A stretch of 64,000 nucleotides of DNA from Chromobacterium sp. IIBBL 290-4 (GCF_024207115.1 NZ_CP100128.1:1426001-1490000); one strand, 5' to 3'. Positions 44,905 to 55,321 are shown, counted from the stretch's first letter. Numbers and translations: made by a program. Notes: generated by a model from the sequence alone, not told the origin.

Positions 44905-44938
44905 GCGCCGTCCCGATTCACGCTTGTTGCCAAACCGC

Positions 44939-44967
44939 GCCAGTCAGCTTGCTGACTGGCGTTTTTC
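44939..44967 (+). terminator. Strong terminator after receptor 2
   Basis: GCCAGTCAGC-TT-GCTGACTGGC is a perfect 10-bp stem followed by GTTTTT. It can serve the plus-strand receptor and lies next to the stop of the convergent acetyltransferase. Confidence 0.9.
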
Positions 44968-44973
44968 AAATAA

Positions 44974-45435
44974 TTAGCCCTGCAAACGCATATCCACATG
45001 CAGTATCCCGCCATCGTCATACGGCTCGGATACCGGCTGGAAACCAAACGCTTCATATAAACCGCTGGCGTCGCACTGCGCGGACAGCATCAACGTCTGG
45101 CCGGGGTAATGGGCATGGCACTGCGCCACCGCCTGCGCCATCAGCGCCTTGCCCAGGCCCTGCCCGCGCGCTTCCGGCGCCACCACCACCCGGCCGATGG
45201 CGACGGCGTCGGGGTATTTTCCGCCCGGCCCGATCAAGCGCGCGTAGGCCAGCAGATTGCCAGCCTCGTCGCGTCCGGACAGGTGCAGGCAGTGCATGTC
45301 GACGCCGTCCACATCGCCATAGATCGACTGCTGCTCCACCACGAATACCCGGTCGCGCAGTTGCAGCGCCTGATACAGAGCCCTGGGCGTAAATCCATCA
45401 AAACCGTGGCAATGCCACGCTATCCTGTTTGCCAT
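44974..45435 (-). CDS. elaA: ElaA-type GNAT acetyltransferase
   Basis: The 153-residue protein has the ElaA start (RALYQALQLRDRVFVVEQQSIYGDVDGVD) and the GNAT acetyl-CoA loop VAPEARGQGLGKALM, then LYEAFGFQPVSE. The substrate is unknown. The ATG at 45435 begins the conserved part. It is divergent from parC across 96 bases. Confidence 0.9.
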   Translation of the reverse strand: MANRIAWHCHGFDGFTPRALYQALQLRDRVFVVEQQSIYGDVDGVDMHCLHLSGRDEAGNLLAYARLIGPGGKYPDAVAIGRVVVAPEARGQGLGKALMAQAVAQCHAHYPGQTLMLSAQCDASGLYEAFGFQPVSEPYDDGGILHVDMRLQG

Positions 45436-45531
45436 AGTAGAATCCCTCCATTCCGGTAGCCCGTCCTGCCATGCTATACCATCGCAGCCTGCGGTCTACC
45501 CTTACTCAGATCAAGACACTAGCATTAGAAC

Positions 45532-47883
45532 ATGAACGATCTCGACCTCTTCGCCACGCCGGACGCCGCCGGCAACCTCACGCCGCCGCCCCCGGCCGCG
45601 CCGCAAGCCCTCGGCGGCGACTGGATTCCGCTGGACCTGTACGCCGAGCGCGCCTACCTGGAATACGCGATGAGCGTGGTGAAGGGCCGCGCGCTGCCGG
45701 AGGTGGCCGACGGCCAGAAGCCGGTGCAGCGCCGCATCCTGTACGCGATGCGCGACATGGGCCTGGCCCACGGCGCCAAGCCGGTGAAATCGGCCCGCGT
45801 GGTCGGCGAAATCCTCGGTAAATACCACCCGCACGGCGACAGCTCGGCTTACGAGGCGCTGGTGCGGATGGCGCAAGACTTCACGCTGCGCTACCCGCTG
45901 ATCGACGGCCAAGGCAACTTCGGCAGCCGCGACGGCGACGGCGCGGCCGCCATGCGTTACACCGAGGCGCGGCTGACGCCGATCGCCGAACTGCTGCTGT
46001 CTGAAATCGACATGGGCACGGTGGACTTCGTTCCCAATTACGACGGCGCCTTCGAAGAGCCCGCCCTGTTGCCGGCCCGCCTGCCCATGGTACTGCTCAA
46101 CGGCGCCTCCGGCATCGCGGTGGGCATGGCGACGGAAATCCCGCCGCATAATCTGACCGAAGTGGCCAGCGCCTCCGTGGCGCTGCTGGACGACCCGACG
46201 CTGGATATCGATGGCCTGATGCAATACATCCCCGGCCCGGACTTCCCCGGCGGCGGCCAGATCATCACCCCGGCGGCCGACATCCGCTCCGCCTACGAAA
46301 CCGGCCGCGGCAGCGTGCGCGTGCGCGCCAAGTGGGAAGTGGACAAACTGGCGCGCGGCCAGTGGCGCGCCATCGTCACCGAGCTGCCGCCGGGCTCGTC
46401 GGCGCAGAAGGTGCTGGCTGAGATTGAAGAAGCCACCAATCCCAAGCTGAAGGCCGGCAAGAAACAGCTGTCGCAGGACCAGCAGAATCTGAAGAAGCTG
46501 ATGCTGGACCTGCTGGACCGCGTCCGCGACGAATCCGACAGCGAAAACCCGGTGCGCCTGGTGTTCGAACCCAAGTCCAGCCGCCAGGACCCGGACGAGT
46601 TCATGAACATCCTGCTGGCGCAGACCAGCCTGGAAGGCAACGCCTCGCTGAACCTAGTGATGATAGGCCTGGACGGCCGTCCGGCGCAGAAGGGCCTGAA
46701 GCCCATCCTGAGCGAGTGGATAGACTTCCGCCGCAGCACCGTCACCCGCCGCCTGGCGCACCGCCTGGCCCAGGTGGACAAGCGCATCCACATCCTGGAA
46801 GGCCGGATGATCGCCTTCATCCACATCGATGAAGTCATCCGCGTCATCCGCGAATCGGACGAGCCCAAGCCGGACCTGATCAAGGCCTTCGGCCTGACCG
46901 AAATCCAGGCCGAGGACATCCTGGAAATCCGCCTGCGCCAATTGGCGCGGCTGGAAGGCTTCAAGCTGGAGAAGGAACTGTCGGAGCTGCGCGAGGAGCG
47001 CGAGGGCCTGCGCCACATCCTGGACACGCCGGACGCGCTGACCCGCCTGATCCGCGACGAAATCCAGGCCGACGCCGCCAAGTACGGCGACAAGCGCCGC
47101 AGCGAGATCAAGGCCGCCGAGCGCGCGGTGCTGACGCAAACCACGGCCGACGAGCCGGTGACGCTGATCCTGTCGCAAAAGGGCTGGATCCGCGCCCGCG
47201 TCGGCCACAATCTGGAGCTGGAAACGCTGAGCTTCAAGGATGGCGACGCTCTGGCCGCCGCGGTGGAAACGCGCACCATCTGGAACGCCGTGGTGCTGGA
47301 CCACAACGGCCGCGCCTACACCATCGATCCGGCCACGGTGCCGACCGGCCGCGGTGACGGCGTGCCGGTGGCGTCGCTGGTGGATCTGCAGGACGGCGCC
47401 AAGCCGGCGCAGCTGATCTCCGGCCGCGACGAAGACCGCTTCGTGGTGGCCGGCAGCGGCGGCTACGGCTTCATCGCCAAGATCGGCGACATGGCGGGCC
47501 GGGTGAAGGCCGGCAAAGCCTTCATCACCCTGGACGCGCAGGAAACGGTGCTGGAGCCGGTGCGCCTGCCCGCCGCGCCGCTGGAGCAGCTGCAACTGGT
47601 CGCCGCCAGCGACGCCGGCCGCCTGCTGGCCTTCCCGGCGGCGGAGCTGAAGGAGCTGGCCAAGGGCCGCGGCCTGATGCTGCTGGCGCTGGACGAGGGC
47701 GCGCGCATGACCGCCATCGGCCTGGTGGCCGGCGACAAGGCGCTACTGGCCACGACCTCCGTCCGCGGCAAAGTGGCGGATGAAAAGATCGCGCTGGAAG
47801 AGTTCATCGCCAAACGCGCCAAGAAGGGCAAGCTGATGCCGAAGAAATGGCTGGTGAGCGCTATCCGGGATCTGCCGATGTGA
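45532..47883 (+). CDS. parC: DNA topoisomerase IV subunit A
   Basis: The 783-residue protein has a short N-terminal extension, the winged-helix and tower region starting [20 protein letters not shown] and the catalytic tyrosine Y143 in [10 protein letters not shown]. The quinolone-resistance region [13 protein letters not shown] is wild-type (Ser104, Glu108). A C-terminal beta-pinwheel follows from about residue 500. It decatenates daughter chromosomes with ParE, which is not in the window. The stop overlaps the next start (GATGTGATG), so it is coupled to the histidine kinase. Confidence 0.95.
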   Translation: MNDLDLFATPDAAGNLTPPPPAAPQALGGDWIPLDLYAERAYLEYAMSVVKGRALPEVADGQKPVQRRILYAMRDMGLAHGAKPVKSARVVGEILGKYHPHGDSSAYEALVRMAQDFTLRYPLIDGQGNFGSRDGDGAAAMRYTEARLTPIAELLLSEIDMGTVDFVPNYDGAFEEPALLPARLPMVLLNGASGIAVGMATEIPPHNLTEVASASVALLDDPTLDIDGLMQYIPGPDFPGGGQIITPAADIRSAYETGRGSVRVRAKWEVDKLARGQWRAIVTELPPGSSAQKVLAEIEEATNPKLKAGKKQLSQDQQNLKKLMLDLLDRVRDESDSENPVRLVFEPKSSRQDPDEFMNILLAQTSLEGNASLNLVMIGLDGRPAQKGLKPILSEWIDFRRSTVTRRLAHRLAQVDKRIHILEGRMIAFIHIDEVIRVIRESDEPKPDLIKAFGLTEIQAEDILEIRLRQLARLEGFKLEKELSELREEREGLRHILDTPDALTRLIRDEIQADAAKYGDKRRSEIKAAERAVLTQTTADEPVTLILSQKGWIRARVGHNLELETLSFKDGDALAAAVETRTIWNAVVLDHNGRAYTIDPATVPTGRGDGVPVASLVDLQDGAKPAQLISGRDEDRFVVAGSGGYGFIAKIGDMAGRVKAGKAFITLDAQETVLEPVRLPAAPLEQLQLVAASDAGRLLAFPAAELKELAKGRGLMLLALDEGARMTAIGLVAGDKALLATTSVRGKVADEKIALEEFIAKRAKKGKLMPKKWLVSAIRDLPM

Positions 47884-49436
47884 TGCGCCGCCCAGCCCAG
47901 CAGCAGACGCTCAGCCCTCGCGCCGCCCTGTTGTTCTTCAACGGCTTCCGCGCCGTCTTGCTGCTGGTGCTGTTTTCAATGTCGCTGATACCCGGCACCG
48001 ACGGCCTGCCCTTGATCGAGGGCGGCCGTCATTTTTATTTCTGGGCCGGCGTCTACGCCTTGCTGATCAGCGGCTGGTTCCTGTTGCGCGAAGGCTCGCT
48101 CGGCCACACGCTGCAACTGACGCTGGCCATCGCCGCCGACATCGCCATGATGGTGTGGCTGATGGCGATGAACGACGGCATCCACGGCGGCTTCGGCCTG
48201 CTGCTGCTGCCCTACCTCGCCGCCGCCGGCCTGTTGTCCACCGGCCGCTACGCGCTGTTCTACGCCGCCATCGCCACGCTGATGCTGCTCGGCTATGTCG
48301 GCGCGGCGCATCAATTGGACCAGGCCCGCTCCTCAGACTTGTCCTATGGCGCCTTGCTGGCCGCCGGCTGTTTCGTCACCGCCATCGCCACCTGGCATCT
48401 GGGACGCATGGCGCGCGCCTCGGAGGCTTTGGCGGCCCAGCGCGGCGGCGAGATCGCCAACCTCAACCATCTGAACGAACTGATCCTGCAGAGCCAGCGC
48501 GACGCGGTGGTGGTGCTGGACGAAGCAGGCCATCTGCGCCAATTCAATCTACAGGCCGAACGCTATTTCAGCCGCCTCTGCCGCGGCCAGCCCATGCCGG
48601 AGCTGCTGCCCTTGGTGCGGCGCTGGCAGCAAAGCGGCTACCCCGCGCTCTCCACCTTCGTCGAACACAATGTGCGCGGCCGGCTGCTGCTGGGCCGGCT
48701 GGTGCCGGTTCCGGTGCCGGAGGGCGAAGTGCGCGGCGTGGTGCTGTTCATGCGCGACATGGCCGATATGGCGGAAGAATCCAAACGGATGAAGCTGGCG
48801 GCGCTGGGCCGTCTCACCGCCAACATCGCGCACGAAATCCGCAATCCGCTCGCCGCCATCAGCCATGCCGGCGATCTGTTGGCCGAGGATGACGACGATC
48901 CGGCCCGGCAACGGCTGCTGCGCATCGTCCGCGACAACACCCGCCGCATCAACGGCATGGTGGAGGACGTGCTGATCCTGGGCCGCCGCGACCGGGTCAA
49001 GCGCGAGACGATAGCCCTTGGCCCCTTCATCGAACAGCTGCTGGAGCATTTCGCCATGTCGCAGCCGGAAGCCGCCGGCGCCGTGCTTTGCCAGCTGCCG
49101 GACTGCCGGCTGCTGTTCGACCGCGGCCATCTGACACAGATTCTGGGCAACCTGCTGGCCAATGCCTGGCGGCACGGCAGCCGCGCCGTCGGCAGCGTCC
49201 GGCTGGAGGGCGGCGTGGCGGAGGGCGCCTTGATCCTGCGGGTGATGGACGACGGCCCCGGCGTGGCCGAGGCTGATCAGGCCCATTTATTCGAACCCTT
49301 CTTCACCACGGAAAACGCCGGCAGCGGACTGGGCCTTTACATCGCGCGGGAATTGGCCGAAGCCAACGACGCGCGCCTGGACTACATCCCGCCCGACGGC
49401 GTGTTCCGGCTGATAGGACACCTGGCCCATGACTAA
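47883..49436 (+). CDS. pilS: PilS-like sensor histidine kinase
   Basis: The 517-residue protein has about six N-terminal membrane helices (AALLFFNGFRAVLLLVLF, FYFWAGVYALLISGWFLL and others up to residue 180), a PAS-like linker (LNELILQSQRDAVVVLDEAG), a HisKA domain with His317 in ANIAHEIRNPLAAI, and a HATPase (ILGNLLANAWRHGSRA, GSGLGLYIARELAE). The topology and the downstream NtrC-type regulator match PilS-PilR, which control pilin expression. The start at 47883 overlaps the parC stop; an upstream frame through parC is not real. Confidence 0.88.
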   Translation: MRRPAQQQTLSPRAALLFFNGFRAVLLLVLFSMSLIPGTDGLPLIEGGRHFYFWAGVYALLISGWFLLREGSLGHTLQLTLAIAADIAMMVWLMAMNDGIHGGFGLLLLPYLAAAGLLSTGRYALFYAAIATLMLLGYVGAAHQLDQARSSDLSYGALLAAGCFVTAIATWHLGRMARASEALAAQRGGEIANLNHLNELILQSQRDAVVVLDEAGHLRQFNLQAERYFSRLCRGQPMPELLPLVRRWQQSGYPALSTFVEHNVRGRLLLGRLVPVPVPEGEVRGVVLFMRDMADMAEESKRMKLAALGRLTANIAHEIRNPLAAISHAGDLLAEDDDDPARQRLLRIVRDNTRRINGMVEDVLILGRRDRVKRETIALGPFIEQLLEHFAMSQPEAAGAVLCQLPDCRLLFDRGHLTQILGNLLANAWRHGSRAVGSVRLEGGVAEGALILRVMDDGPGVAEADQAHLFEPFFTTENAGSGLGLYIARELAEANDARLDYIPPDGVFRLIGHLAHD

Positions 49437-50751
49437 GTCCGCCCACCGCGTCCTCATCGTCGACGACGAGCCCGACATCCGCGAGTTGCTGGAGCTGACG
49501 CTGCTGAAAATGGGCTTGCAGCCGGTGGCTGCGGGCAGCGTAGGCGAGGCGCGCGCCGCGCTGCAGGCCGGCTCCTTCGACCTGGCGCTGACCGATATGC
49601 GGCTGCCGGACGGCGAGGGGCTGGAGGTGGTGCGCCATATCGCCGAGCAAGGCCTGGACCTGCCCATCGCCGTGCTCACCGCCTTCGGCAGCGCCGACAA
49701 CGCGGTGCAGGCGATGAAAGCCGGCGCCTTCGATTATCTGCAAAAGCCGGTCAGCCTGGCCCAATTGCGCAGCCTGGTGAAATCGGCGCTGAAAGTGGAC
49801 GCGCCCGCCGCCAAACCTTCCGCTCAGAAGAGGCTGCTGGGCGACTCGCCGGCAATACAAGAAGTGTTGCGGCGGGTGGACAAGCTGGCGCGCAGCCAGG
49901 CCGCCGTCTATATCCGCGGCGAATCCGGCACCGGCAAGGAACAGGCGGCGCGGCTGATCCACGAGACCGGTCCGCGCGCCGGCAGACCCTTCGTCGCGGT
50001 CAATTGCGGCGCCATCCCGGAAAACCTGATGGAGAGCGAATTCTTCGGCTACCGCAAAGGCGCCTTCACCGGCGCGGACAGCGAGCGGGACGGTTTCTTC
50101 CAGCAGGCCCAGGGGGGCACGCTGTTTCTGGACGAGGTGGCCGATCTGCCGCTGGCCATGCAAGTGAAGCTGCTGCGCGCCATTCAGGAAAAAACCGTGC
50201 GCAAGCTGGGCGCCAGCCAGGAAGAGGCGGCGGACGCGCGCATCATCTGCGCCACCCACCAGGACCTGGCGGCTTTGGCCGAGCAAGGGCGCTTTCGCCA
50301 GGATCTGTTTTACCGGCTCAACGTGCTGCCGCTGCAGATGCCGCCGCTGCGCGAACTGCGCGAGGACATCCCGCTGCTGGCCGAACGCCTGCTGGCGCGC
50401 TTCTCCGACGCCTCCGCCCCGGCGCGGCTGGCGCCGGATGCGCTCAATGCCTTGCAGGATTATGCCTTCCCCGGCAATTTCCGCGAGCTGGAAAATATTC
50501 TGGAACGCGCCGTCGCGCTGGCAAGCTCCCCCACGCTGCGCGCCGAAGACCTGCAATTGTCGCCGCCCCTTCGCGACATCGCGCCGCCCGATGGCGGAAC
50601 CGACCTGCAGCAATATTTGGACCAGCTGGAGCGAGACGCCATCGTCAAAGCGCTGGAAACCACCCGCTACAACCGCACCCAGGCCGCCAAACGGCTGGGC
50701 GTGACCTTCCGCTCGCTGCGCTACCGCATGGAGCGGCTGGGCATAAAATAG
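49429..50751 (+). CDS. pilR: PilR-like sigma-54-dependent response regulator
   Basis: The 440-residue protein has a receiver (phospho-Asp56 in LALTDMRLPDG), an AAA+ domain with GESGTGKE and the sigma-54 contact loop FTGAD (GAFTGA intact), and a Fis-type helix-turn-helix (NRTQAAKRLGVTFRSLRYRM). It activates sigma-54 promoters, here probably pilA. It overlaps the kinase gene by 8 bases. Confidence 0.92.
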   Translation: MTKSAHRVLIVDDEPDIRELLELTLLKMGLQPVAAGSVGEARAALQAGSFDLALTDMRLPDGEGLEVVRHIAEQGLDLPIAVLTAFGSADNAVQAMKAGAFDYLQKPVSLAQLRSLVKSALKVDAPAAKPSAQKRLLGDSPAIQEVLRRVDKLARSQAAVYIRGESGTGKEQAARLIHETGPRAGRPFVAVNCGAIPENLMESEFFGYRKGAFTGADSERDGFFQQAQGGTLFLDEVADLPLAMQVKLLRAIQEKTVRKLGASQEEAADARIICATHQDLAALAEQGRFRQDLFYRLNVLPLQMPPLRELREDIPLLAERLLARFSDASAPARLAPDALNALQDYAFPGNFRELENILERAVALASSPTLRAEDLQLSPPLRDIAPPDGGTDLQQYLDQLERDAIVKALETTRYNRTQAAKRLGVTFRSLRYRMERLGIK

Positions 50752-50863
50752 CGCGCCATCCGCATGACATCGTCCGCTTCATGCTATTGTTATATACTGT
50801 GCGTGGTTTTACGGCGCTGGCTTGCCGAAACCGCTTAGCCATATAGAGGATCTCGATCTCACC

Positions 50864-51364
50864 ATGACGAAATCTGCGGCCTCCCGCCTGCTCTTGCTCT
50901 GCGCCCTCTTGTGCAGCGGCCCGGCCCAGGCGCAAACCGACCCGGTGCTGCTGACCGTCTCCGGCAAAATCCGCCGCTTCACCGATCCGGCTCAGCGCGT
51001 CTATGCCTTCCGCGAGAGCGATCTGCGCAAACTGCCGCAACACGCCATTGCCACCGCCACCAATTGGACGCCCCTCAGCACGTTTTCCGGCCCGCTGGTC
51101 AGGGATGTGCTCTCGGTTGTCGGCGCTTATGGCGCCAAAGCCAAGTTTTATGCCCTCAACGACTACAACTACTGCATCGACAGCGCTGAGTTCGCCCGCT
51201 ACGACGCGGTGCTGGCCATGACGCTCAATCAGCAGCAGCTGGACATCGCGCACCGCGGCCCGCTATGGCTGATGTACCCGATTCCCGACCTTCCCGCCTC
51301 GATGCGCGGCCCGACGCTGGATGCCAAATTGATCTGGCAGGTCCATCGTCTGGACATCCAATAA
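50864..51364 (+). CDS. Periplasmic molybdopterin-fold protein
   Basis: The 166-residue protein has a signal peptide (LLLLCALLCSGPAQAQ) and a mature part of the oxidoreductase molybdopterin-binding type: VLLTVSGKIRRFTD, FSGPLVRDVLSVVGA, FYALNDYNYCIDSAEFARYD, and then LDIAHRGPLWLMYPIPDLP. The usual Cys ligand of the Mo site is not in the family position here; the only mature-region Cys lies in NYCIDS. The protein may therefore be a sensory domain and not an enzyme. It is followed 18 bases later by a hybrid histidine kinase, a pairing seen in other proteobacteria. The start is the ATG at 50864; a TTG at 50822 is possible. Confidence 0.75.
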   Translation: MTKSAASRLLLLCALLCSGPAQAQTDPVLLTVSGKIRRFTDPAQRVYAFRESDLRKLPQHAIATATNWTPLSTFSGPLVRDVLSVVGAYGAKAKFYALNDYNYCIDSAEFARYDAVLAMTLNQQQLDIAHRGPLWLMYPIPDLPASMRGPTLDAKLIWQVHRLDIQ

Positions 51365-51382
51365 TCCACACGAGAGGCCATC

Positions 51383-53110
51383 GTGCGCTTTGCCTTCCGT
51401 TCTGTCTTCACCCGCCTCCCGCCGTTATTTCTGACCTTGTTCGTGCTGCTCGCCGGCGGCGCCTACTTCGCGATTGAGCGCTATGTCGCCGTCAGCGCCA
51501 ATGAAACCCGCAGCGAGGACCTGTATTGGACGGTGGCGCAGATGCAGATCGAGCTGGAGCGATTCCGGGCGGAGTTGATCCGGCTGAAAAACGGCGAAGC
51601 CGACATCGAGCAAACCCGCACCCGGCTGGCGCTGGCGCAGAGCCGCTTCAGCGACTTCATCACCCCCTCGAAACTGCATGGCTTGCTCAGCGACGTGGAA
51701 GGGTTCAACGACATCCGATCGCAGCTGCAGCTCTTTTTCCAGTCCGCGCCGGTGCTCCGTCTGCGCCCCAGCGACGCGCCGGCCGTCATCGCCAGAATCG
51801 ACGCCTTGCGCCCATCGCTGGCGGAATTCGCCGTGCAGTCTAGAGTGGCCGAAGTCGCCTCGCGCGATGCCCGCAACCAGGCGCTGGAGCACAATAAAAA
51901 GCTGGTTTCCTTCCTGTGGTTCGCGCTGTGGTGCGGCATCTGCGTGGTGCTGATGCTGCTGCTGTACCGCTACCACGGCGCCCGCCGCGATGTCGCCTCC
52001 CGCCAGGCCCTGCTGGAGAAAGAGCGCGCCGCGCACAAGGCCACCGTGGCGGCGGAATTGGACCGCACCACCTTCCTCGCCACCATCAGCCATGAAATCC
52101 GCTCGCCGCTGCAAACCATGCAAGTCTGCTTGGAGCTGATGGAGCCGGATATCCCGAGCGGCAGCCGCACCCATACCGCGCTGGAAAGAATGAAAACCAG
52201 CATGTCGCACCTGATGACCCAGGTCCGCGACATCATGGATTTGTCGGCGATGCATACCATGCAGCTGCGTCTGCATCCGGAAGAGGTGAAACTGGAACAG
52301 ATTCTGCGCGAAGCCGTCGACGCCTATCGCCCGCAATTGGAAAGCAAAGGGCTGTGGCTGGAGACCATGTGGCCGAATCTGCCGGCCTCGATTCGGATGG
52401 ATGGCAGCCGCCTGCGGCAGATCGTCGGCAATCTGGTCTCCAACGCCATCCGCTACACCGATCACGGCGAGGTCTCGGTGCTGGCCAAGGTGTTTCAACA
52501 GGAGGGTTTGAATACGCTGGAAGTGCGGGTCCGGGACACCGGCATCGGCATTCCGCTGGAGTATCAAAGCCGGATTTTCCAGCCCTTCTTCCAGGGCACG
52601 GCACGCAAAGCCGGCAGCAGCGGCCTGGGGCTGGCCATCGTCAAGGAGCTGGTGGGCCTGCTCGGCGGCGAAATCGAGCTGCACAGCGAAGTGGGCGCCG
52701 GATCGGAGTTCATCGTCCGGCTGCCCATTCAGCTTTACCCCCGCGCCATCAGCCATCAACCCTGCATTCTGCTGGTCGACGACGATCCCAATATCCGCGA
52801 GCCATTCTCAGACTGTCTGAAGATGGATGGTTATGAGGTCGTGACGGCGACCAATGTCAAAGAGGCCTGCCGCCAATTGCAGGAGCGGTCATTCAGCGTC
52901 GTGCTGCTGGACATGCAGCTAGGGAACGAAAGCGGCTACCAGGTGGCGGAGTTCCTGCGCAAAAGCCGCAACCGCCACGCCAGCATCATCGCGATGACCG
53001 CCTATCCGGAAGAATACAGCGACCATCGCGCCCACTGGTTCGCAGAACGGCTGGAAAAGCCGTTCGACCTCAATCGCCTGCGACAGACGCTGCGGAAACA
53101 GCCGGCTTGA
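51383..53110 (+). CDS. Hybrid sensor histidine kinase
   Basis: The 575-residue protein has a membrane-anchored sensor (helices about residues 13-30 and 180-200 with a periplasmic loop between), a HisKA domain (His237 in LATISHEIRSPLQTM), a HATPase (IVGNLVSNAIRYTDHGE, GSSGLGLAIVKELVG) and a C-terminal receiver (LLVDDDPNIREP, Asp510 in VVLLDMQLG). The start is a GTG with AGAGG upstream. It probably reads the periplasmic protein before it. Its last 41 bases overlap the convergent methyltransferase gene. Confidence 0.9.
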   Translation: MRFAFRSVFTRLPPLFLTLFVLLAGGAYFAIERYVAVSANETRSEDLYWTVAQMQIELERFRAELIRLKNGEADIEQTRTRLALAQSRFSDFITPSKLHGLLSDVEGFNDIRSQLQLFFQSAPVLRLRPSDAPAVIARIDALRPSLAEFAVQSRVAEVASRDARNQALEHNKKLVSFLWFALWCGICVVLMLLLYRYHGARRDVASRQALLEKERAAHKATVAAELDRTTFLATISHEIRSPLQTMQVCLELMEPDIPSGSRTHTALERMKTSMSHLMTQVRDIMDLSAMHTMQLRLHPEEVKLEQILREAVDAYRPQLESKGLWLETMWPNLPASIRMDGSRLRQIVGNLVSNAIRYTDHGEVSVLAKVFQQEGLNTLEVRVRDTGIGIPLEYQSRIFQPFFQGTARKAGSSGLGLAIVKELVGLLGGEIELHSEVGAGSEFIVRLPIQLYPRAISHQPCILLVDDDPNIREPFSDCLKMDGYEVVTATNVKEACRQLQERSFSVVLLDMQLGNESGYQVAEFLRKSRNRHASIIAMTAYPEEYSDHRAHWFAERLEKPFDLNRLRQTLRKQPA

Positions 53111-53951
53111 CGCGCCAACGGGCCAAACTATCGGCCAGCCGGTCTTCCCACTCCGGCCGGCACAAGGCGTACAGGCTGTTCCCGGCGGGCAACAGGCTGA
53201 GGTCGAAGCAAGCGGCCAGAAACTGCAGGCTGTCTTCGCTGTGGATGCTGATATGGCCGTTGCGCGGGCAGATATACCACCAATCGATGCCGGCCTGAGC
53301 GGCGATGGTTTCGGTGCTGAGCAGCGCCATCGACATGCGGTCCGCGTGCAGAAAGCTGGACAAGTGCTCCATCAGCGCCCGCTGCTTCAGGTGCGGCACA
53401 TGCTCGATCACCTCGAAAGCCGTCACCAGATCGAAGGTTTTGCCCGAGGGAAACACATCCACCTCGCCGAAATGGGGATCGTAGCTGTAAGCGTCGATGT
53501 CTCTTTGCCGCAGCAAGGTCGACAACAGGCCGTTGCCGCCGCCGTAATCCAGCACTTCGCCCTGCTTGAACACGCTTTCAAACAAGCTGGCCACCAGCCG
53601 GGAATTATTGCTGGGACGCTCCTCCAGGAAGGGCGGATCGGACAAGTGGTAATCGTCGTTGTAGACGTTTTCCAGAAAATCTTTGTCTTGCCAGCGGTCG
53701 AACAAGGCGGAAAAGACAAAGCCGCAGCGATGGCAATGATGGTAAGGCACCATCACGCCGTAGTCCGGATAAGTGCGCGCCTGGATGAAATGATCGTTGC
53801 CGGCATGGCCGAAATCCTTTTCACCAAACGCGTCCACGCCAGCAGCCTGGCAGATCGAGCAATGCTCGGGCGGCGTGTCATGCAGTTTTGTCGCATCCAG
53901 CTTAAACAAATGGCCCCCTTGTCTGCATTGGCCGTTGTAGAGGTCGGCCAT
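53070..53951 (-). CDS. Class I SAM-dependent methyltransferase with an N-terminal zinc-ribbon-like part
   Basis: The 293-residue protein has two Cys pairs near the N-terminus (CSIC and CHRC, separated by about 40 residues), then a Rossmann methyltransferase core (VLDYGGGNGLLSTLL, DLVTAFEVIEHVPHL). It resembles zinc-binding methyltransferases acting on small molecules or surface glycans. The ATG at 53951 is chosen; a TTG five codons upstream is possible. It is convergent with the hybrid kinase (41-base overlap) and divergent from pilT. The target is unknown. Confidence 0.82.
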   Translation of the reverse strand: MADLYNGQCRQGGHLFKLDATKLHDTPPEHCSICQAAGVDAFGEKDFGHAGNDHFIQARTYPDYGVMVPYHHCHRCGFVFSALFDRWQDKDFLENVYNDDYHLSDPPFLEERPSNNSRLVASLFESVFKQGEVLDYGGGNGLLSTLLRQRDIDAYSYDPHFGEVDVFPSGKTFDLVTAFEVIEHVPHLKQRALMEHLSSFLHADRMSMALLSTETIAAQAGIDWWYICPRNGHISIHSEDSLQFLAACFDLSLLPAGNSLYALCRPEWEDRLADSLARWRVKPAVSAASVAGD

Positions 53952-54235
53952 GGCGGAATTGGTCAAATATTAAGCAGGAATTTTTGCATCATTCGATCCC
54001 AATGGCAATGCCATTGTTTTTTTGATTTTACAAATATCATGTCGTTCGGCAGCAATCTCCCATGCCGCGCGCCGAATGGGAAATTTCCATGCCGCCGCCG
54101 CTTCATCCGCCTCCGCGGCGCGGCCATAAAATGTAAGATGAACGATGGCCGTCCCGGCTCTCGCCGCCATCTCAAACCCCATTCGACGGCAAGCCGGGCC
54201 GGCGCGCAGATCCATCCCACACACGGGAACTGAAC

Positions 54236-55273
54236 ATGGAAATTTCCGAGCTCTTGGCTTTCACCGTGAAAAACAAGGCGTCCGACCTGCACCTGTCGGC
54301 CGGACTGCCGCCGATGATCCGCGTCAACGGCGACATTCGCCGCATCAATCTGCCGCCCATGGACCACCATGACGTGCACGATATGGTGTACGACATCATG
54401 AACGACTATCAGCGCAAGATTTTCGAGGAAACCTACGAGTGCGATTTTTCATTCGAGTTGCCCGGCATCGCGCGCTTTCGCGTCAATGTGTTCATACAGA
54501 ACCGCGGCATCGCCTCGGTGTTCCGGGTCATCCCCAGCAAGGTGCTGTCGCTGGAGCAACTGTCCGCGCCGCGGATCTTCCAGGAAATCGCCAGCTATCC
54601 GCGCGGACTGGTGCTGGTGACGGGTCCGACCGGCTCCGGCAAGTCCACCACGCTCGCGGCGATGATCGACTATGTCAACGAAAACGACTTCTCGCACATT
54701 CTTACCGTGGAAGACCCTATCGAGTTCGTGCATGAAAGCAAGAAAAGCCTGATCAACCAGCGCGAACTCGGGCTGCAGACCCAAAGCTTCGCCAATGCCT
54801 TGAAAAGCGCGCTGCGCGAAGACCCGGACGTGATCCTGGTGGGCGAATTGCGCGATCTGGAAACGATACGGCTGGCGCTGACCGCGGCGGAAACCGGCCA
54901 CCTGGTGTTCGGCACCCTGCACACCAGCAGCGCGGCCAAGACCATAGACCGGATCGTCGACGTGTTTCCCGCCGGCGAAAAGGAAATGGTGCGTTCGATG
55001 TTGTCAGAGTCGGTGCGGGCGGTCATCGCCCAAACCTTGCTGAAGACCAAGGACGGACAGGGCCGGGTGGCGGCGCATGAAATCATGATAGGCACGCCGG
55101 CCATCCGCAACCTGATCCGGGAAAACAAGATCGCGCAGATCAACTCCATGATCCAGACCGGTCAACAATACGGCATGCAGTCGCTGGACCAGTGCCTGAC
55201 CGACCTGGTGAGACGCAATATCGTGTCGCCGGGCGAAGCCAGGGCCAAGGCCACCAACAAGGATGCTTTTTAA
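54236..55273 (+). CDS. pilT: Type IV pilus retraction ATPase
   Basis: The 345-residue ATPase powers pilus retraction. It starts MEISELLAFTVKNKASDLHL, has the Walker A GPTGSGKST at residues 130-138, the Asp box LTVEDPIEF, the His box TGHLVFGTLHTSSAAKTIDRI and the AIRNLIRE motif in the C-terminus that is specific to PilT. The ribosome site is GGGAAC. It is followed by pilU after 237 bases that contain an imperfect stem. Confidence 0.97.
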   Translation: MEISELLAFTVKNKASDLHLSAGLPPMIRVNGDIRRINLPPMDHHDVHDMVYDIMNDYQRKIFEETYECDFSFELPGIARFRVNVFIQNRGIASVFRVIPSKVLSLEQLSAPRIFQEIASYPRGLVLVTGPTGSGKSTTLAAMIDYVNENDFSHILTVEDPIEFVHESKKSLINQRELGLQTQSFANALKSALREDPDVILVGELRDLETIRLALTAAETGHLVFGTLHTSSAAKTIDRIVDVFPAGEKEMVRSMLSESVRAVIAQTLLKTKDGQGRVAAHEIMIGTPAIRNLIRENKIAQINSMIQTGQQYGMQSLDQCLTDLVRRNIVSPGEARAKATNKDAF

Positions 55274-55275
55274 TC

Positions 55276-55321
55276 AGAGTCCCTTTCTCCGGCCTGGCAG
55301 CCGAGAAAGGAGAGGGGACTC
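55276..55321 (+). terminator. Imperfect hairpin after pilT
   Basis: GAGTCCCTTTCTC pairs with GAGAAAGGAGAGGGGACTC across a short loop just after the pilT stop. No T run follows, so it may be a processing or stability stem in a pilT-pilU transcript. Confidence 0.4.
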
